Shown: positions 43,947 to 50,557, counted from the stretch's first letter. The stretch: 64,000 nt of DNA from Timaviella sp038204505 (GCA_038204505.1 JBBRCV010000002.1:1-64000); one strand, 5' to 3'. Numbers and translations: made by a program. Notes: generated by a model not told the origin, from the sequence alone.

Positions 43947-44061
43947 GGAACGCTTCCGGAACAGAGTCCGGAACGGAACACCGGAACGCCGGAACGGAAC
44001 GCCCGGAACGCTGTTCCGGAGTACATTTCGTTCCGTTCCAGCGTTCCCGTTCCGGCGTTCC
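43947..44061. repeat. GGAAC / GTTCC repeat field
   Basis: Eight direct copies of GGAAC (from 43947, 43958, 43970, 43975, 43983, 43991, 43996 and 44005) are followed by six inverted copies GTTCC (from 44013, 44030, 44035, 44043, 44049 and 44057). Most are in a CCGGAACG context. The array occupies about 115 bp between the ATPase stop and the next gene, with a symmetric centre near 44012-44030. It could be an origin, transfer or packaging site, or a very strong hairpin. Confidence 0.85.
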
Positions 44062-44123
44062 GAGAATGCCTTAAAAAATTAGGACGCTCTACAAATCGCA
44101 ATCAAACTGTTAGGGATTTTCCC

Positions 44124-44360
44124 ATGAATGAACCCCAATCATTAGACAACTGGATTGTCAATTTCCAAACAGCACAAAGACAAAGGCACACCCAATTCTT
44201 AAAGGCTCTCAAACATGAATTCACCCAACGAACCCGACAGCAAAGACGCGATTATCTCAACCAAATCAACCCGCCATCGACCGAGGGGATGGCACGCGCC
44301 GCCAAAGTTAGGAGAGGTCGCCCCGCAGCCGCCGATAAGAGAACGAAAGCCCAAACTTAA
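44124..44360 (+). CDS. Small basic protein (78 residues)
   Basis: No family is recognised. The protein is helical and strongly basic (LDNWIVNFQTAQRQRHTQFLKALKHEFTQRTRQQRRDYLNQ), ending in RGRPAAADKRTKAQT, which suggests nucleic-acid binding. It begins about 60 bp after the GGAAC field. A second frame (44215-44406) overlaps it by 146 bp; the two cannot be ranked with certainty and both may be used. Confidence 0.5.
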   Translation: MNEPQSLDNWIVNFQTAQRQRHTQFLKALKHEFTQRTRQQRRDYLNQINPPSTEGMARAAKVRRGRPAAADKRTKAQT

Positions 44361-44406
44361 ACCCATCGAGGGTGAACAACTGACATTTTTAGGAGCCACC
44401 AAATGA
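44215..44406 (+). CDS. Overlapping small ORF coupled to the next gene
   Basis: This 63-codon frame (MNSPNEPDSKDAIISTKSTR ... PIEGEQLTFLGATK) overlaps the 78-residue gene in another frame. Its TGA overlaps the next ATG as ATGA (44403-44406), the same coupling used in the replication operon, which argues for use. It is rich in Pro, Arg and Lys. The function is unknown. Confidence 0.4.
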   Translation: MNSPNEPDSKDAIISTKSTRHRPRGWHAPPKLGEVAPQPPIRERKPKLKPIEGEQLTFLGATK

Positions 44407-44882
44407 CAAGATATTTCTCAGATTCAGACCCGACTGTTAATGAAGTACGTTTAACCATCCACCAATGGCTACAAGATTATCAGGTTCGTGTTTTGGCAGA
44501 ACTGCTAGAAGATCTGCTGGATGACTTTAAATCACGAGGTTTCCAATTTGCCGAGATTCTCAATTCCTTTGCAATTAGCGCAGAGCTGCACTATTCAACC
44601 ACGACCGGATGGGATGTTGTTCGCAGCCTTATCAATCAGGCAGGCGATCGCCCCAAGTGCAGACATACTGACATACTGATGGACAAGTTTTTGCAAGCTT
44701 GCAAAGCAGAAAAGATGCACTTAATCGAAGTCCTAGACGGGTTTACTTCTGCCGCATACACCACACATCCACATCTTTGGAAAGGCGATCCTTTCAAGTT
44801 AGAAGAAGCTTGCTTGAAGCTCATTGAGTATCGAGAGCCTGAGACTGATCATGAATATAGCAGGGTATTAACATCTGCCTAA
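44403..44882 (+). CDS. Unknown helical protein (159 residues)
   Basis: I do not recognise this protein. It is helical and acidic (NEVRLTIHQWLQDYQVRVLAELLEDLLDDFKSRGFQFAEILNSFAISAELHYS). Two similar blocks, LAELLEDLLDDFKSRGFQFAEILNSFA and LMDKFLQACKAEKMHLIEVLDGFTSAA, suggest an internal duplication. It starts in an ATGA overlap with the preceding small frame, and ends the plus-strand module 10 bp before a bidirectional terminator. Confidence 0.65.
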   Translation: MTRYFSDSDPTVNEVRLTIHQWLQDYQVRVLAELLEDLLDDFKSRGFQFAEILNSFAISAELHYSTTTGWDVVRSLINQAGDRPKCRHTDILMDKFLQACKAEKMHLIEVLDGFTSAAYTTHPHLWKGDPFKLEEACLKLIEYREPETDHEYSRVLTSA

Positions 44883-44891
44883 AAACAGTTC

Positions 44892-44919
44892 AGCCCGCCG
44901 ACCTAGCGATCGACGGGCT
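44892..44919. terminator. Bidirectional terminator
   Basis: AGCCCGCCG (44892-44900) pairs with CGACGGGCT (44911-44919), one mismatch. T-rich sequence follows on the plus strand and TGTTTTT on the minus strand. It separates convergent genes. Confidence 0.6.
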
Positions 44920-44943
44920 TATTTGTGTCTATTCGTGTGCAAT

Positions 44944-45189
44944 TCACCGCACCTTTGCCGCAGCGCGATCGATGCGTTCAAAATGCCGCAGTAGTTCCTC
45001 AGCATCTGGGCGATCGCTTCTCTCTAGCCAGAGCGATGCCTCTTCAGCATTGCCCAATGACTCAAGAATTATCTTCTGGGTATGCTTACAGCCCTTGATC
45101 CGCTTAGATTCAACGAGCCGATAATGAGTGTACTCTTTTTCACCTTCTTTCAAATCATGCTTGGTTGTATGTCGCTCAATCCTAGCCAT
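44944..45189 (-). CDS. Small protein resembling a transposase N-terminus
   Basis: This is an 81-residue protein. The segment YTHYRLVESKRIKGCKHTQKIILESLGNAEEA recalls the N-terminal region of IS1634-type transposases (YxRLVES ... K ... Q ... LxxLG), but no catalytic domain follows. It could be a remnant or an independent small protein. Its start codon lies inside the left arm of a 19-bp perfect inverted repeat (45188-45206 / 45242-45260), which suggests autoregulation. Confidence 0.45.
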   Translation of the reverse strand: MARIERHTTKHDLKEGEKEYTHYRLVESKRIKGCKHTQKIILESLGNAEEASLWLERSDRPDAEELLRHFERIDRAAAKVR

Positions 45190-45260
45190 ATTTTGTAGTA
45201 CCGAAAATCTTTATACCCCAGTTATAGATAGTCTTTCAGAGTTTCGGTACTACAAAATAT
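45188..45260. promoter_or_regulatory. 19-bp inverted repeat spanning a start codon
   Basis: ATATTTTGTAGTACCGAAA (45188-45206) and its exact reverse complement (45242-45260) are separated by 35 bp. The left arm contains the start codon of the 81-residue gene. It may be an operator, a transcript hairpin or the terminal repeat of a lost insertion. Confidence 0.7.
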
Positions 45261-45346
45261 AATGTTCACAATAGCGTCATATTTTGTTCTTAAAACGTAC
45301 TTCGAGGAATGTTAGTGAGATGTTCGTGAGATCATCTCACTATCCT

Positions 45347-45543
45347 GGGGTCAAAGTATGATTGGAGCGGGATTTTGCCTTAACACCATAATCGCTGCCT
45401 GAAAGTCTCATTATTTCGTCCAGGTTCTCAGCATCATCCATGCAATTGTATTTGGATGTTGTCTTTCTAATAATTTCAGAACCTAAGCTGGACGCTGGTT
45501 TTAGCCTTAAGGCAAAATCCCGCTCCAATCATACTCTGACCCC
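45347..45543. mobile_element. MITE-like element with 37-bp terminal inverted repeats
   Basis: Positions 45347-45383 and 45507-45543 are inverted copies differing at one base (GGGGTCAAAGTATG versus GGGGTCAGAGTATG at the outer ends). The 197-bp element encodes no transposase; a 62-codon minus frame inside it runs through both repeats and is probably meaningless. The outer GGGGTCAGAGTA word recalls sequences around REP-associated tyrosine transposases, a weak resemblance. No target duplication is evident. Confidence 0.85.
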
Positions 45544-45644
45544 TTATACTTTGCCTCTCTACTCGACCTGAGACCCCGACTTCTAGTTGTTTGAGGGATG
45601 CAATGCTTTGGATAATGAGACGAGACTATTTCCCAAATCAATCT

Positions 45645-46865
45645 TCAAGCAACTTTTTCAGCAGCCAGCAGATGCCTCTCGGACTCAACCTCGTAACATT
45701 TCAGGATGAGAGGAGAAAGTTTATCTAAATCACTGACCTCGGAGATAAATACCCGCGTGGCTTCTCCACCGAGTGAGGTTGAAACCTCCTGAACATCAAA
45801 GCCTGAAGTTAGCTCTTGAGTTTCTTTCAGGGACAGACGAACCACCAAACTCTTTCGCTTCGGCGACAAATACAAGCGCATGAACCACCATCCCGGTTTG
45901 CCAACATGGACTCCAAAGTAGGACTCAACATCTTTGTAGCCGACGGTATGCTGAAACCGGTCAGAGGTTGCCGCGATCGCTTTAATCCGCTCAAATGCAT
46001 CCAACTCTTCGTCTGTCGTAATCACTTTGTCTGATTCCTCAGACCCTACCGACTCGTCTTGCAATTCCTCTGTCTTGGCAGACTTACTGGATTCAGCAGC
46101 CGTTTCTACCCCTTCAGTTGAATGCTCCATCTCTTGGCTAATGGAACGAGTCATTAACTCTACCAAGCTGTTCTGAATCGACTTTTTAATGATGGGTCTA
46201 AATTTCTCAACAATCTTACTGGTCACCCGTCCTTCCAGCGCACATGTGGAGGATACTTTTCCGACTTCGCTGACCAAGAACCGAATGAATTCCTCAGAAG
46301 GCGTACGCAGAATATCTCCCACTAATCGGGTCATGCCTTTAACGTAAACCATCTCTTCGGCATAGTGGCTGATGGCTGTCGCGTCGAAGTTATCCCGGTG
46401 AAATAGCTTCAAGTTCTCAATATCTTTAGAGTCATAATCAAGGACGTCAAAGCTGAAAAACGGCTCTTTGTCCATAATGTTTTTTTCACGGAGGTCGGTG
46501 AAGAAGCGATACTCCACTCCGTTGGTCACAATTCCGACCTTAGCGGAGATCGTCCACGTAAAATATCGACCTAACTGACCGTCGTGCGCTTCCGGTTTTT
46601 GGTCACGTGATTTTGCCTCTACCAACATCACGATCGACCCATCTATAGCAATGGCATAGTCAACTTTTTCAAATTGTCCTGACTTTTTCTTAGCAGCATC
46701 CGAGACGTACTCAGGCTGTACCTCTCTGGGTTCCCAAACGTCATAGCCCAACGCACTCAAGAATGGGAGGATGAGGGCTTGCTTCGTTGCTTCCTCTCCA
46801 AACACGTTCTGAGAACGTGGACGAATCTGCTCAGAAAGCTTTGCAATATCTTCAGCGAACCCCAT
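45645..46865 (-). CDS. Solitary HsdR-N-like PD-(D/E)XK nuclease
   Basis: This 406-residue protein has an N-terminal nuclease domain like that of type I restriction HsdR subunits: ATKQALILPFLSALGYDVWEPREVQPEY, then KVDYAIAIDGSIVMLVEAKS with Asp69, Glu83 and Lys85 forming a D-Ex K site. The helicase motor of HsdR is absent. The C-terminal half (after about 200) is a low-complexity linker plus a GKPGWWFMRLYLSPKRKSLVVRL fold of unknown type. No methylase or specificity gene is nearby. A small RHH-like gene lies 99 bp upstream. A defence or DNA-processing role is possible. Confidence 0.8.
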   Translation of the reverse strand: MGFAEDIAKLSEQIRPRSQNVFGEEATKQALILPFLSALGYDVWEPREVQPEYVSDAAKKKSGQFEKVDYAIAIDGSIVMLVEAKSRDQKPEAHDGQLGRYFTWTISAKVGIVTNGVEYRFFTDLREKNIMDKEPFFSFDVLDYDSKDIENLKLFHRDNFDATAISHYAEEMVYVKGMTRLVGDILRTPSEEFIRFLVSEVGKVSSTCALEGRVTSKIVEKFRPIIKKSIQNSLVELMTRSISQEMEHSTEGVETAAESSKSAKTEELQDESVGSEESDKVITTDEELDAFERIKAIAATSDRFQHTVGYKDVESYFGVHVGKPGWWFMRLYLSPKRKSLVVRLSLKETQELTSGFDVQEVSTSLGGEATRVFISEVSDLDKLSPLILKCYEVESERHLLAAEKVA

Positions 46866-46964
46866 AAATCCCTCTTCAAGAGCACTACGTTTCTAACGTG
46901 CCCTATTTATTGGGGATTGCACCTGCACTTTATCAAGCCCTGACAGAGACTTATTTGTTTCTTC

Positions 46965-47153
46965 TTATTCCTGCATTAGCTCTTTTCTGGCTGCCTCCGC
47001 GATCGCTGATCGCAACCATTCAGCCCGATTGGGTTTGAGGCGCACATACTGATCCAATTCCTTGGAAAGGAAAACTGAGACGGGCTTCTCAGCTAACGCT
47101 TCCTCTCCTGAAGGCTTGAAACGAGTTAGATAATCTGCACGAGGGTCAGTCAT
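46965..47153 (-). CDS. Small RHH/antitoxin-like protein
   Basis: This 62-residue protein has a beta-strand plus helices pattern, PVSVFLSKELDQYVRLKPNRAEWLRSAIAEAARKEL, that resembles the RHH-type antitoxins common in cyanobacteria. It lies 99 bp upstream of the solitary nuclease gene on the same strand and could be its regulator. No toxin of a known family is adjacent. Confidence 0.65.
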   Translation of the reverse strand: MTDPRADYLTRFKPSGEEALAEKPVSVFLSKELDQYVRLKPNRAEWLRSAIAEAARKELMQE

Positions 47154-47940
47154 GGCTCAGTTGTAACTTGAAGAGGACGGCACTGGGTTTAAAGTAAAAT
47201 TGCAGCGTCATTTCTTTAAGTTTCCCTTAATGGGTGTGTGCTGCCACTTGCCACCTCGCTTAGTTGGGTAGTTGCCAGCGTTTAGGAAGTCAGCGATCGC
47301 CAAGCTTGTAGAAACAGCCATTATCGTAAGCATGATTAGAAACCCTTACGGAGTGAGCACTCCAGGATCAGCGCAAGCTTACAAATAAAGGGTGCATCCC
47401 ACTTTTGCAATAAGCACTATTACTCAGACTTTTAGCCCTTGCGAAAACGGGCTTTCAAGATACATTCTCAAATTAAGGCTTACAAGACTGGGAGGCGCCC
47501 CAAATAAAAGCTGAGACGATGCCATTATCACAAGCTAGTAACTCGATCGAGAGTGTGCTAGTTGACAATACCCGTTGACAATACCGTTTTTCGGTGCGGT
47601 AAACGCCCCAACCATACTAAAAAAACAAAGCCTCGGCTGATCAGTGCGAGCGGCGAGGCTCTATTTTGCTGCTGTCAGAATTGTTGCTACCCACCTCTCT
47701 AATCTACATGAAGAAATCTAGGTTAGTTCAGGTAAGGTACTCAAACCCGCATTATTCCGTTAGGGACGATCGCAGAGTCAAGCAATTAAGTTCAGCTTAT
47801 GGGTTGCTAGCAAGCGCAGAATTCAAGCGATCGCCTGGAACGCCCAAAACCCGTTAAATCATTGGCGTTCGATTAGAATTTCTGATAACACTGCTTGTAA
47901 CAACATCAAAAACAACTCGCTCAAAAGGAATCTAAAAAGA
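47154..47940. other. 787-bp gene-poor stretch inside the element
   Basis: No confident gene is seen here. A 49-codon plus-strand frame (47708-47857, MKKSRLVQVRYSNPHYSVRD ...) has no ribosome-binding site. A tandem GTTGACAATACC duplication lies near 47562-47585, and a minus-strand terminator at 47621-47660. Antisense or small RNA genes, or an origin, could be here. Confidence 0.4.
47621..47660 (-). terminator. Rho-independent terminator on the minus strand
   Basis: Read on the minus strand, AGCCTCG (47660-47654) pairs with CGAGGCT (47635-47629) and is followed by TTGTTTTTTT. No annotated minus-strand gene ends here, so it may belong to an unrecognised RNA starting in 47660-47940. Confidence 0.65.
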
Positions 47941-48342
47941 ATGGCAAAATCTTTATCGTCGGATAATGTTCGTGTACCAAATGAGCTGTTACCTGGAGTA
48001 AAAAAACTCAATCAGCTTTATCGAGAAGGTGGTAACGTCCCAGCACTTGTCGAGGGACTGGACGCACTAATCCAAGCAGTAGAATCAGGACAAACGTTTG
48101 GCAATCGCGTTGTGCAAAATAGGCTTGCCCAATTAGAAATGTTGGTAGGCGCATCAAGTGGTAAGGCGATCGCCCCAACCGCCGCCGTCGAGCAGTTGAC
48201 GATGGAGCAGCTCTGTAAGCGGTTCAGCATCGTTAACGCCAGCTATCAGGCTGACTGGACGCATGTTCCTGTTGTGCAATGGCTTGAGCAGAAAACCGGA
48301 TGGCGGCATATTGGGAGCGATCGGTTTATTTCTGCTGGTTGA
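47941..48342 (+). CDS. Unknown protein (133 residues)
   Basis: I do not recognise a family. The N-terminal half is helical (RVPNELLPGVKKLNQLYREGGNVPALVEGLDALIQAVE), with a short linker of Ala, Gly and Ser, then a C-terminal half (VEQLTMEQLCKRFSIVNASYQADWTHVPVVQWLEQKTGWRHIG). Ribosome-binding sequence AAAGGAATC precedes the ATG. It lies upstream of the KilA-N gene on the same strand. A DNA-binding role is possible but unproven. Confidence 0.6.
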   Translation: MAKSLSSDNVRVPNELLPGVKKLNQLYREGGNVPALVEGLDALIQAVESGQTFGNRVVQNRLAQLEMLVGASSGKAIAPTAAVEQLTMEQLCKRFSIVNASYQADWTHVPVVQWLEQKTGWRHIGSDRFISAG

Positions 48343-48446
48343 AAGGCTAAAGGGATTGTGTTTTGAAAACGTAGTCCCTAACAATTTGGTGAGCGATCGC
48401 CCCACCCATCCACAAACCTACTACCCAAGAGGAGTTTGAAGACGTA

Positions 48447-49052
48447 TTGCCTTACGCTGTTGAGGATGTTGAGGAAGAGGCGATCGAGGTTCCAGAACCT
48501 GAACTAGATATTCCACTTGGCATTGAGCTACGTCCCGATGATTTGATCATCCATCAATTGAATGGCTCACCGATTCATCAGAGCATTATAGACGGATATA
48601 TCAACCTGAACCAGATGGCTGACGCGGCTGGGAAGAGGGTAGATAATTGGCTGGGAAACCAGTCTACAAAGGATTTGATAGCGGAATACGAGAAGCAGCG
48701 CGATTCAAATACCCGGAATTCCGGGTATTTGAATCCAGCCTTGATTACCCTAAGAGGGAATGGCTGCGGTACATGGGCGCATCCTCTTATCGCTATTCAG
48801 TTTGCCCAATGGTGCAGCGCTGCTTTTGCTCTTCAAGTGAGTCGATGGATTTATGACTGGCAGACTACTGGGAAGAAGCCAGTTGAAGAGATTGAGTTGA
48901 GTGTAGGCGATCGCCTAGTGGCACAGGCGATCGCGTATCGAGATCACGAGAGAAAACTACAATCCCTTGAGATTGAGCAAACTCGCCTGCGGTTAGAAGA
49001 AGAGAGTCTGAGATTCTTACTTCGGTGGAACCTGACAACCACGCAGTTTTGA
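48447..49052 (+). CDS. KilA-N domain protein
   Basis: This 201-residue phage-type DNA-binding protein carries the KilA-N block: YINLNQMADAAGKRVDNWLGNQSTKDLIAEYE ... GTWAHPLIAIQFAQWCSAAFALQVSRWIYDW. A C-terminal helical segment follows. KilA-N proteins occur in phages and satellites, often as antirepressors. The only in-frame start after the upstream stop is a TTG at 48447, preceded by GAGGAG at a long 12-bp spacing. The coding region contains a 34-bp perfect palindrome (48702-48735). Confidence 0.85.
   Translation: MPYAVEDVEEEAIEVPEPELDIPLGIELRPDDLIIHQLNGSPIHQSIIDGYINLNQMADAAGKRVDNWLGNQSTKDLIAEYEKQRDSNTRNSGYLNPALITLRGNGCGTWAHPLIAIQFAQWCSAAFALQVSRWIYDWQTTGKKPVEEIELSVGDRLVAQAIAYRDHERKLQSLEIEQTRLRLEEESLRFLLRWNLTTTQF
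48702..48735. repeat. 34-bp perfect palindrome inside the KilA-N gene
   Basis: The palindrome is centred on GGAATTCC (center at 48718/48719) and runs outward through ACCCGG and AAATA to GATTC/GAATC, with no mismatch. It is translated without disturbing the frame. Confidence 0.95.
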
Positions 49053-49084
49053 GCGTTCAAGCGAAATATCTCGACTGATTTGAT

Positions 49085-49107
49085 TTTTTAGGTTCTGCCC
49101 TAAGAAA
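49085..49107. repeat. 23-bp direct repeat, left copy
   Basis: A TTTTTAGGTTC-TG-CCCTAA-type sequence recurs at 50220-50242 (20 of 23 bases identical). The two copies flank the rusA / terminase-small-subunit-like genes. Each copy also contains inverted TTAGG/CCTAA arms. Confidence 0.55.
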
Positions 49108-49112
49108 TAAAC

Positions 49113-49147
49113 CACTTGTTGATCAGCAAGTGACGATCAACAAGTGA
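49113..49147. promoter_or_regulatory. 20-bp quasi-palindrome, copy 2, plus half-site
   Basis: CACTTGTTGATCAGCAAGTG (49113-49132) is the exact reverse complement of 39130-39149. A half-site GATCAACAAGTGA follows at 49135-49147, just after the stop of the terminase-small-subunit-like gene. Confidence 0.65.
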
Positions 49148-49149
49148 CG

Positions 49150-49602
49150 TTAAGAGGCTTTTTCGACTTGCTCACGAATGAGCCGTGCAAACTCACGGGG
49201 GTCAAAGGACTCGATGCTCATCGCCAGATCAACTAGCTCACCCATCGTCATCGGATTGAACCGCCGCCAAGTCTCGATTAACCGAGCCATCGCCGCCGCG
49301 CCGGATTCCTTGCTCTTAATCTCTGCATTAGGCAGAGCCGCCGCCAAATCTTGAATAGCAGTCAACAGCAGGTCATCAGGATTGAATTCGGTGGGAGCTG
49401 CATGGAGGCGATCGCTCAACGCACCTTCCATAACAGTGTCCCGCGCCAACTTCAATGACTCCCAGTGCCCCTCGCTGGAGAGTCGCTTTACAGTTCTTTC
49501 ACCCACATGGAAACGCAGCGCCAGGGCAGCTAGGGAGCCTTCGCCAGCTAGATAAGCACGTTTAAGTTTAGCGATCAGAACTTCGTCGGTTTTTTGTGCC
49601 AT
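49150..49602 (-). CDS. HTH protein resembling phage terminase small subunit
   Basis: The N-terminal part of this 150-residue protein (EVLIAKLKRAYLAGEGSLAALALRFHVGERTVKRLSSEGHWESLKLARD) has the helix-turn-helix layout typical of phage terminase small subunits. The C-terminal half is helical (LLLTAIQDLAAALPN ... MARLIETWRRFNPMTMGELVDLAMSI), consistent with oligomerisation. No large terminase is visible. In phage satellites a stand-alone small terminase redirects helper packaging, so this is a notable candidate, but a plain HTH regulator is also possible. It lies 42 bp after the RusA-like gene. Confidence 0.55.
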   Translation of the reverse strand: MAQKTDEVLIAKLKRAYLAGEGSLAALALRFHVGERTVKRLSSEGHWESLKLARDTVMEGALSDRLHAAPTEFNPDDLLLTAIQDLAAALPNAEIKSKESGAAAMARLIETWRRFNPMTMGELVDLAMSIESFDPREFARLIREQVEKAS

Positions 49603-49644
49603 TGGTGCAGGTGCGATCGGTGGATAGCTCTATTGTGGCTCATT

Positions 49645-50034
49645 TCAGCCAGTGCCAGTAGTGCAGAGAATGGGGACAATACTAATTTGAGTCATTGGCT
49701 CAGCCTTGCCATAATTCAGCCGGATACTAAGCGCCAGAACACAGATCAAATTGTCATTACGCAGGATGCCACCCTGAACCAGGGCATCCAGGATTGACCC
49801 GCTGATGTTGTCTAGATCGCCCCGGCGAGAATGTTTACCCGATAAAAGGATATTAACGCCCACACCTTCTAACGGTTCAGCTTGCCCTAACGCCGCAAAC
49901 TGAAGCCGAAGATCTACGATCGCCGCTGACTTCCACTGCTGATAATTTTTCGGCATGAACGTCCCATGACGAGTGACCCGCGCCCGTGCTTTAGGGACGA
50001 TCGCCCCAGACAACTTAAAAGTGATGGGAGTCAT
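49645..50034 (-). CDS. RusA-like Holliday-junction resolvase
   Basis: This 129-residue protein shows the RusA pattern: PKARARVTRHGTFMPKNYQQWKSA, then SRRGDLDNISGSILDALVQGGILRNDNLICVLAL with the acidic residues that bind metal at the junction. RusA resolves Holliday junctions and is common in phages and integrative elements. It lies in a minus-strand operon, coupled by ATGA to a 57-residue gene upstream and followed by the terminase-small-subunit-like gene. Confidence 0.88.
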   Translation of the reverse strand: MTPITFKLSGAIVPKARARVTRHGTFMPKNYQQWKSAAIVDLRLQFAALGQAEPLEGVGVNILLSGKHSRRGDLDNISGSILDALVQGGILRNDNLICVLALSIRLNYGKAEPMTQISIVPILCTTGTG

Positions 50035-50204
50035 GCCGCTGATTTGATTATTTGTGTAGGTCTAAGAATTGCCCGTAACATCCAACGTTTAGAGCCGCCG
50101 TCGATCTGCACCAAATGATGAACGGGCATCAGCCATTCTGGACAAATGATCACGCCTGCTTTACCGCTGGGAGTAACGACGCGATCGCCAATCCTAAAAG
50201 TCAT
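50031..50204 (-). CDS. 57-residue SH3-like protein coupled to rusA
   Basis: A short gene reads MTFRIGDRVVTPSGKAGVII, then CPEWLMPVHHLVQIDGGSKR and a WMLRAILRPTQ tail. This has the alternating-strand pattern of a small SH3-like barrel (VGDRVxTPxGxxGxV). Its TGA overlaps the RusA-like start as ATGA (50031-50034). It is short but well ordered, and the overlap argues for reality. The function is unknown. Confidence 0.65.
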   Translation of the reverse strand: MTFRIGDRVVTPSGKAGVIICPEWLMPVHHLVQIDGGSKRWMLRAILRPTQIIKSAA

Positions 50205-50219
50205 TGGGTATTTCTTAAA

Positions 50220-50242
50220 TTTTTAGGTTCAACCCTAAAAAA
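50220..50242. repeat. 23-bp direct repeat, right copy
   Basis: This is the second copy of the TTTTTAGGTTC-AA-CCCTAA-type repeat (see 49085-49107). On the minus strand it could form the terminator of the upstream 60-residue gene. Confidence 0.55.
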
Positions 50243-50293
50243 CTGTGGTGACGCGATCGCCGTCGGAGGTTGTAGCAATCTGTCACCACATCG

Positions 50294-50476
50294 CTATGCC
50301 GATCGTCTTTTCAATTGGTGAATGCTCTGGCGCAGCTCCACCGGGACTGTTCCCCAGAGTTGAGCTTTTTGATCTTGGCTGAGCAATTGAAACAGCTCTA
50401 AATCTGTCGGGTCGCTAGACTCTGCGATCGCCCGCAGCGTGGAAACCAATATTTGTAGTTCTAAATCGTCAAGCAT
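50294..50476 (-). CDS. Small unknown protein (60 residues)
   Basis: MLDDLELQILVSTLRAIAES and the following PTDLELFQLLSQDQKAQLWGTVPVELRQSIHQL segment form an amphipathic helical protein with cyanobacterial-looking composition. It is the first gene of the minus-strand run leading to rusA. Ribosome-binding sequence is weak. The function is unknown. Confidence 0.55.
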   Translation of the reverse strand: MLDDLELQILVSTLRAIAESSDPTDLELFQLLSQDQKAQLWGTVPVELRQSIHQLKRRSA

Positions 50477-50557
50477 ATTCTCACTAAAAAACCCACTTGT
50501 GAGGCGGGTTTAGGTATGGTTTTCCAGATGCATCCATTCTAGCTGAGTCTAGAATAG

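Noticed and set aside
43852..44082. A 76-codon plus-strand frame across the GGAAC field
   Set aside because: Its repetitive RNGTPERRNGTPG composition is a by-product of the DNA repeats, and it overlaps the ATPase 3' end in another frame.
45340..45528. A 62-codon minus-strand frame inside the MITE
   Set aside because: It runs through both terminal repeats, so its two ends are forced by the repeats; no domain is visible.
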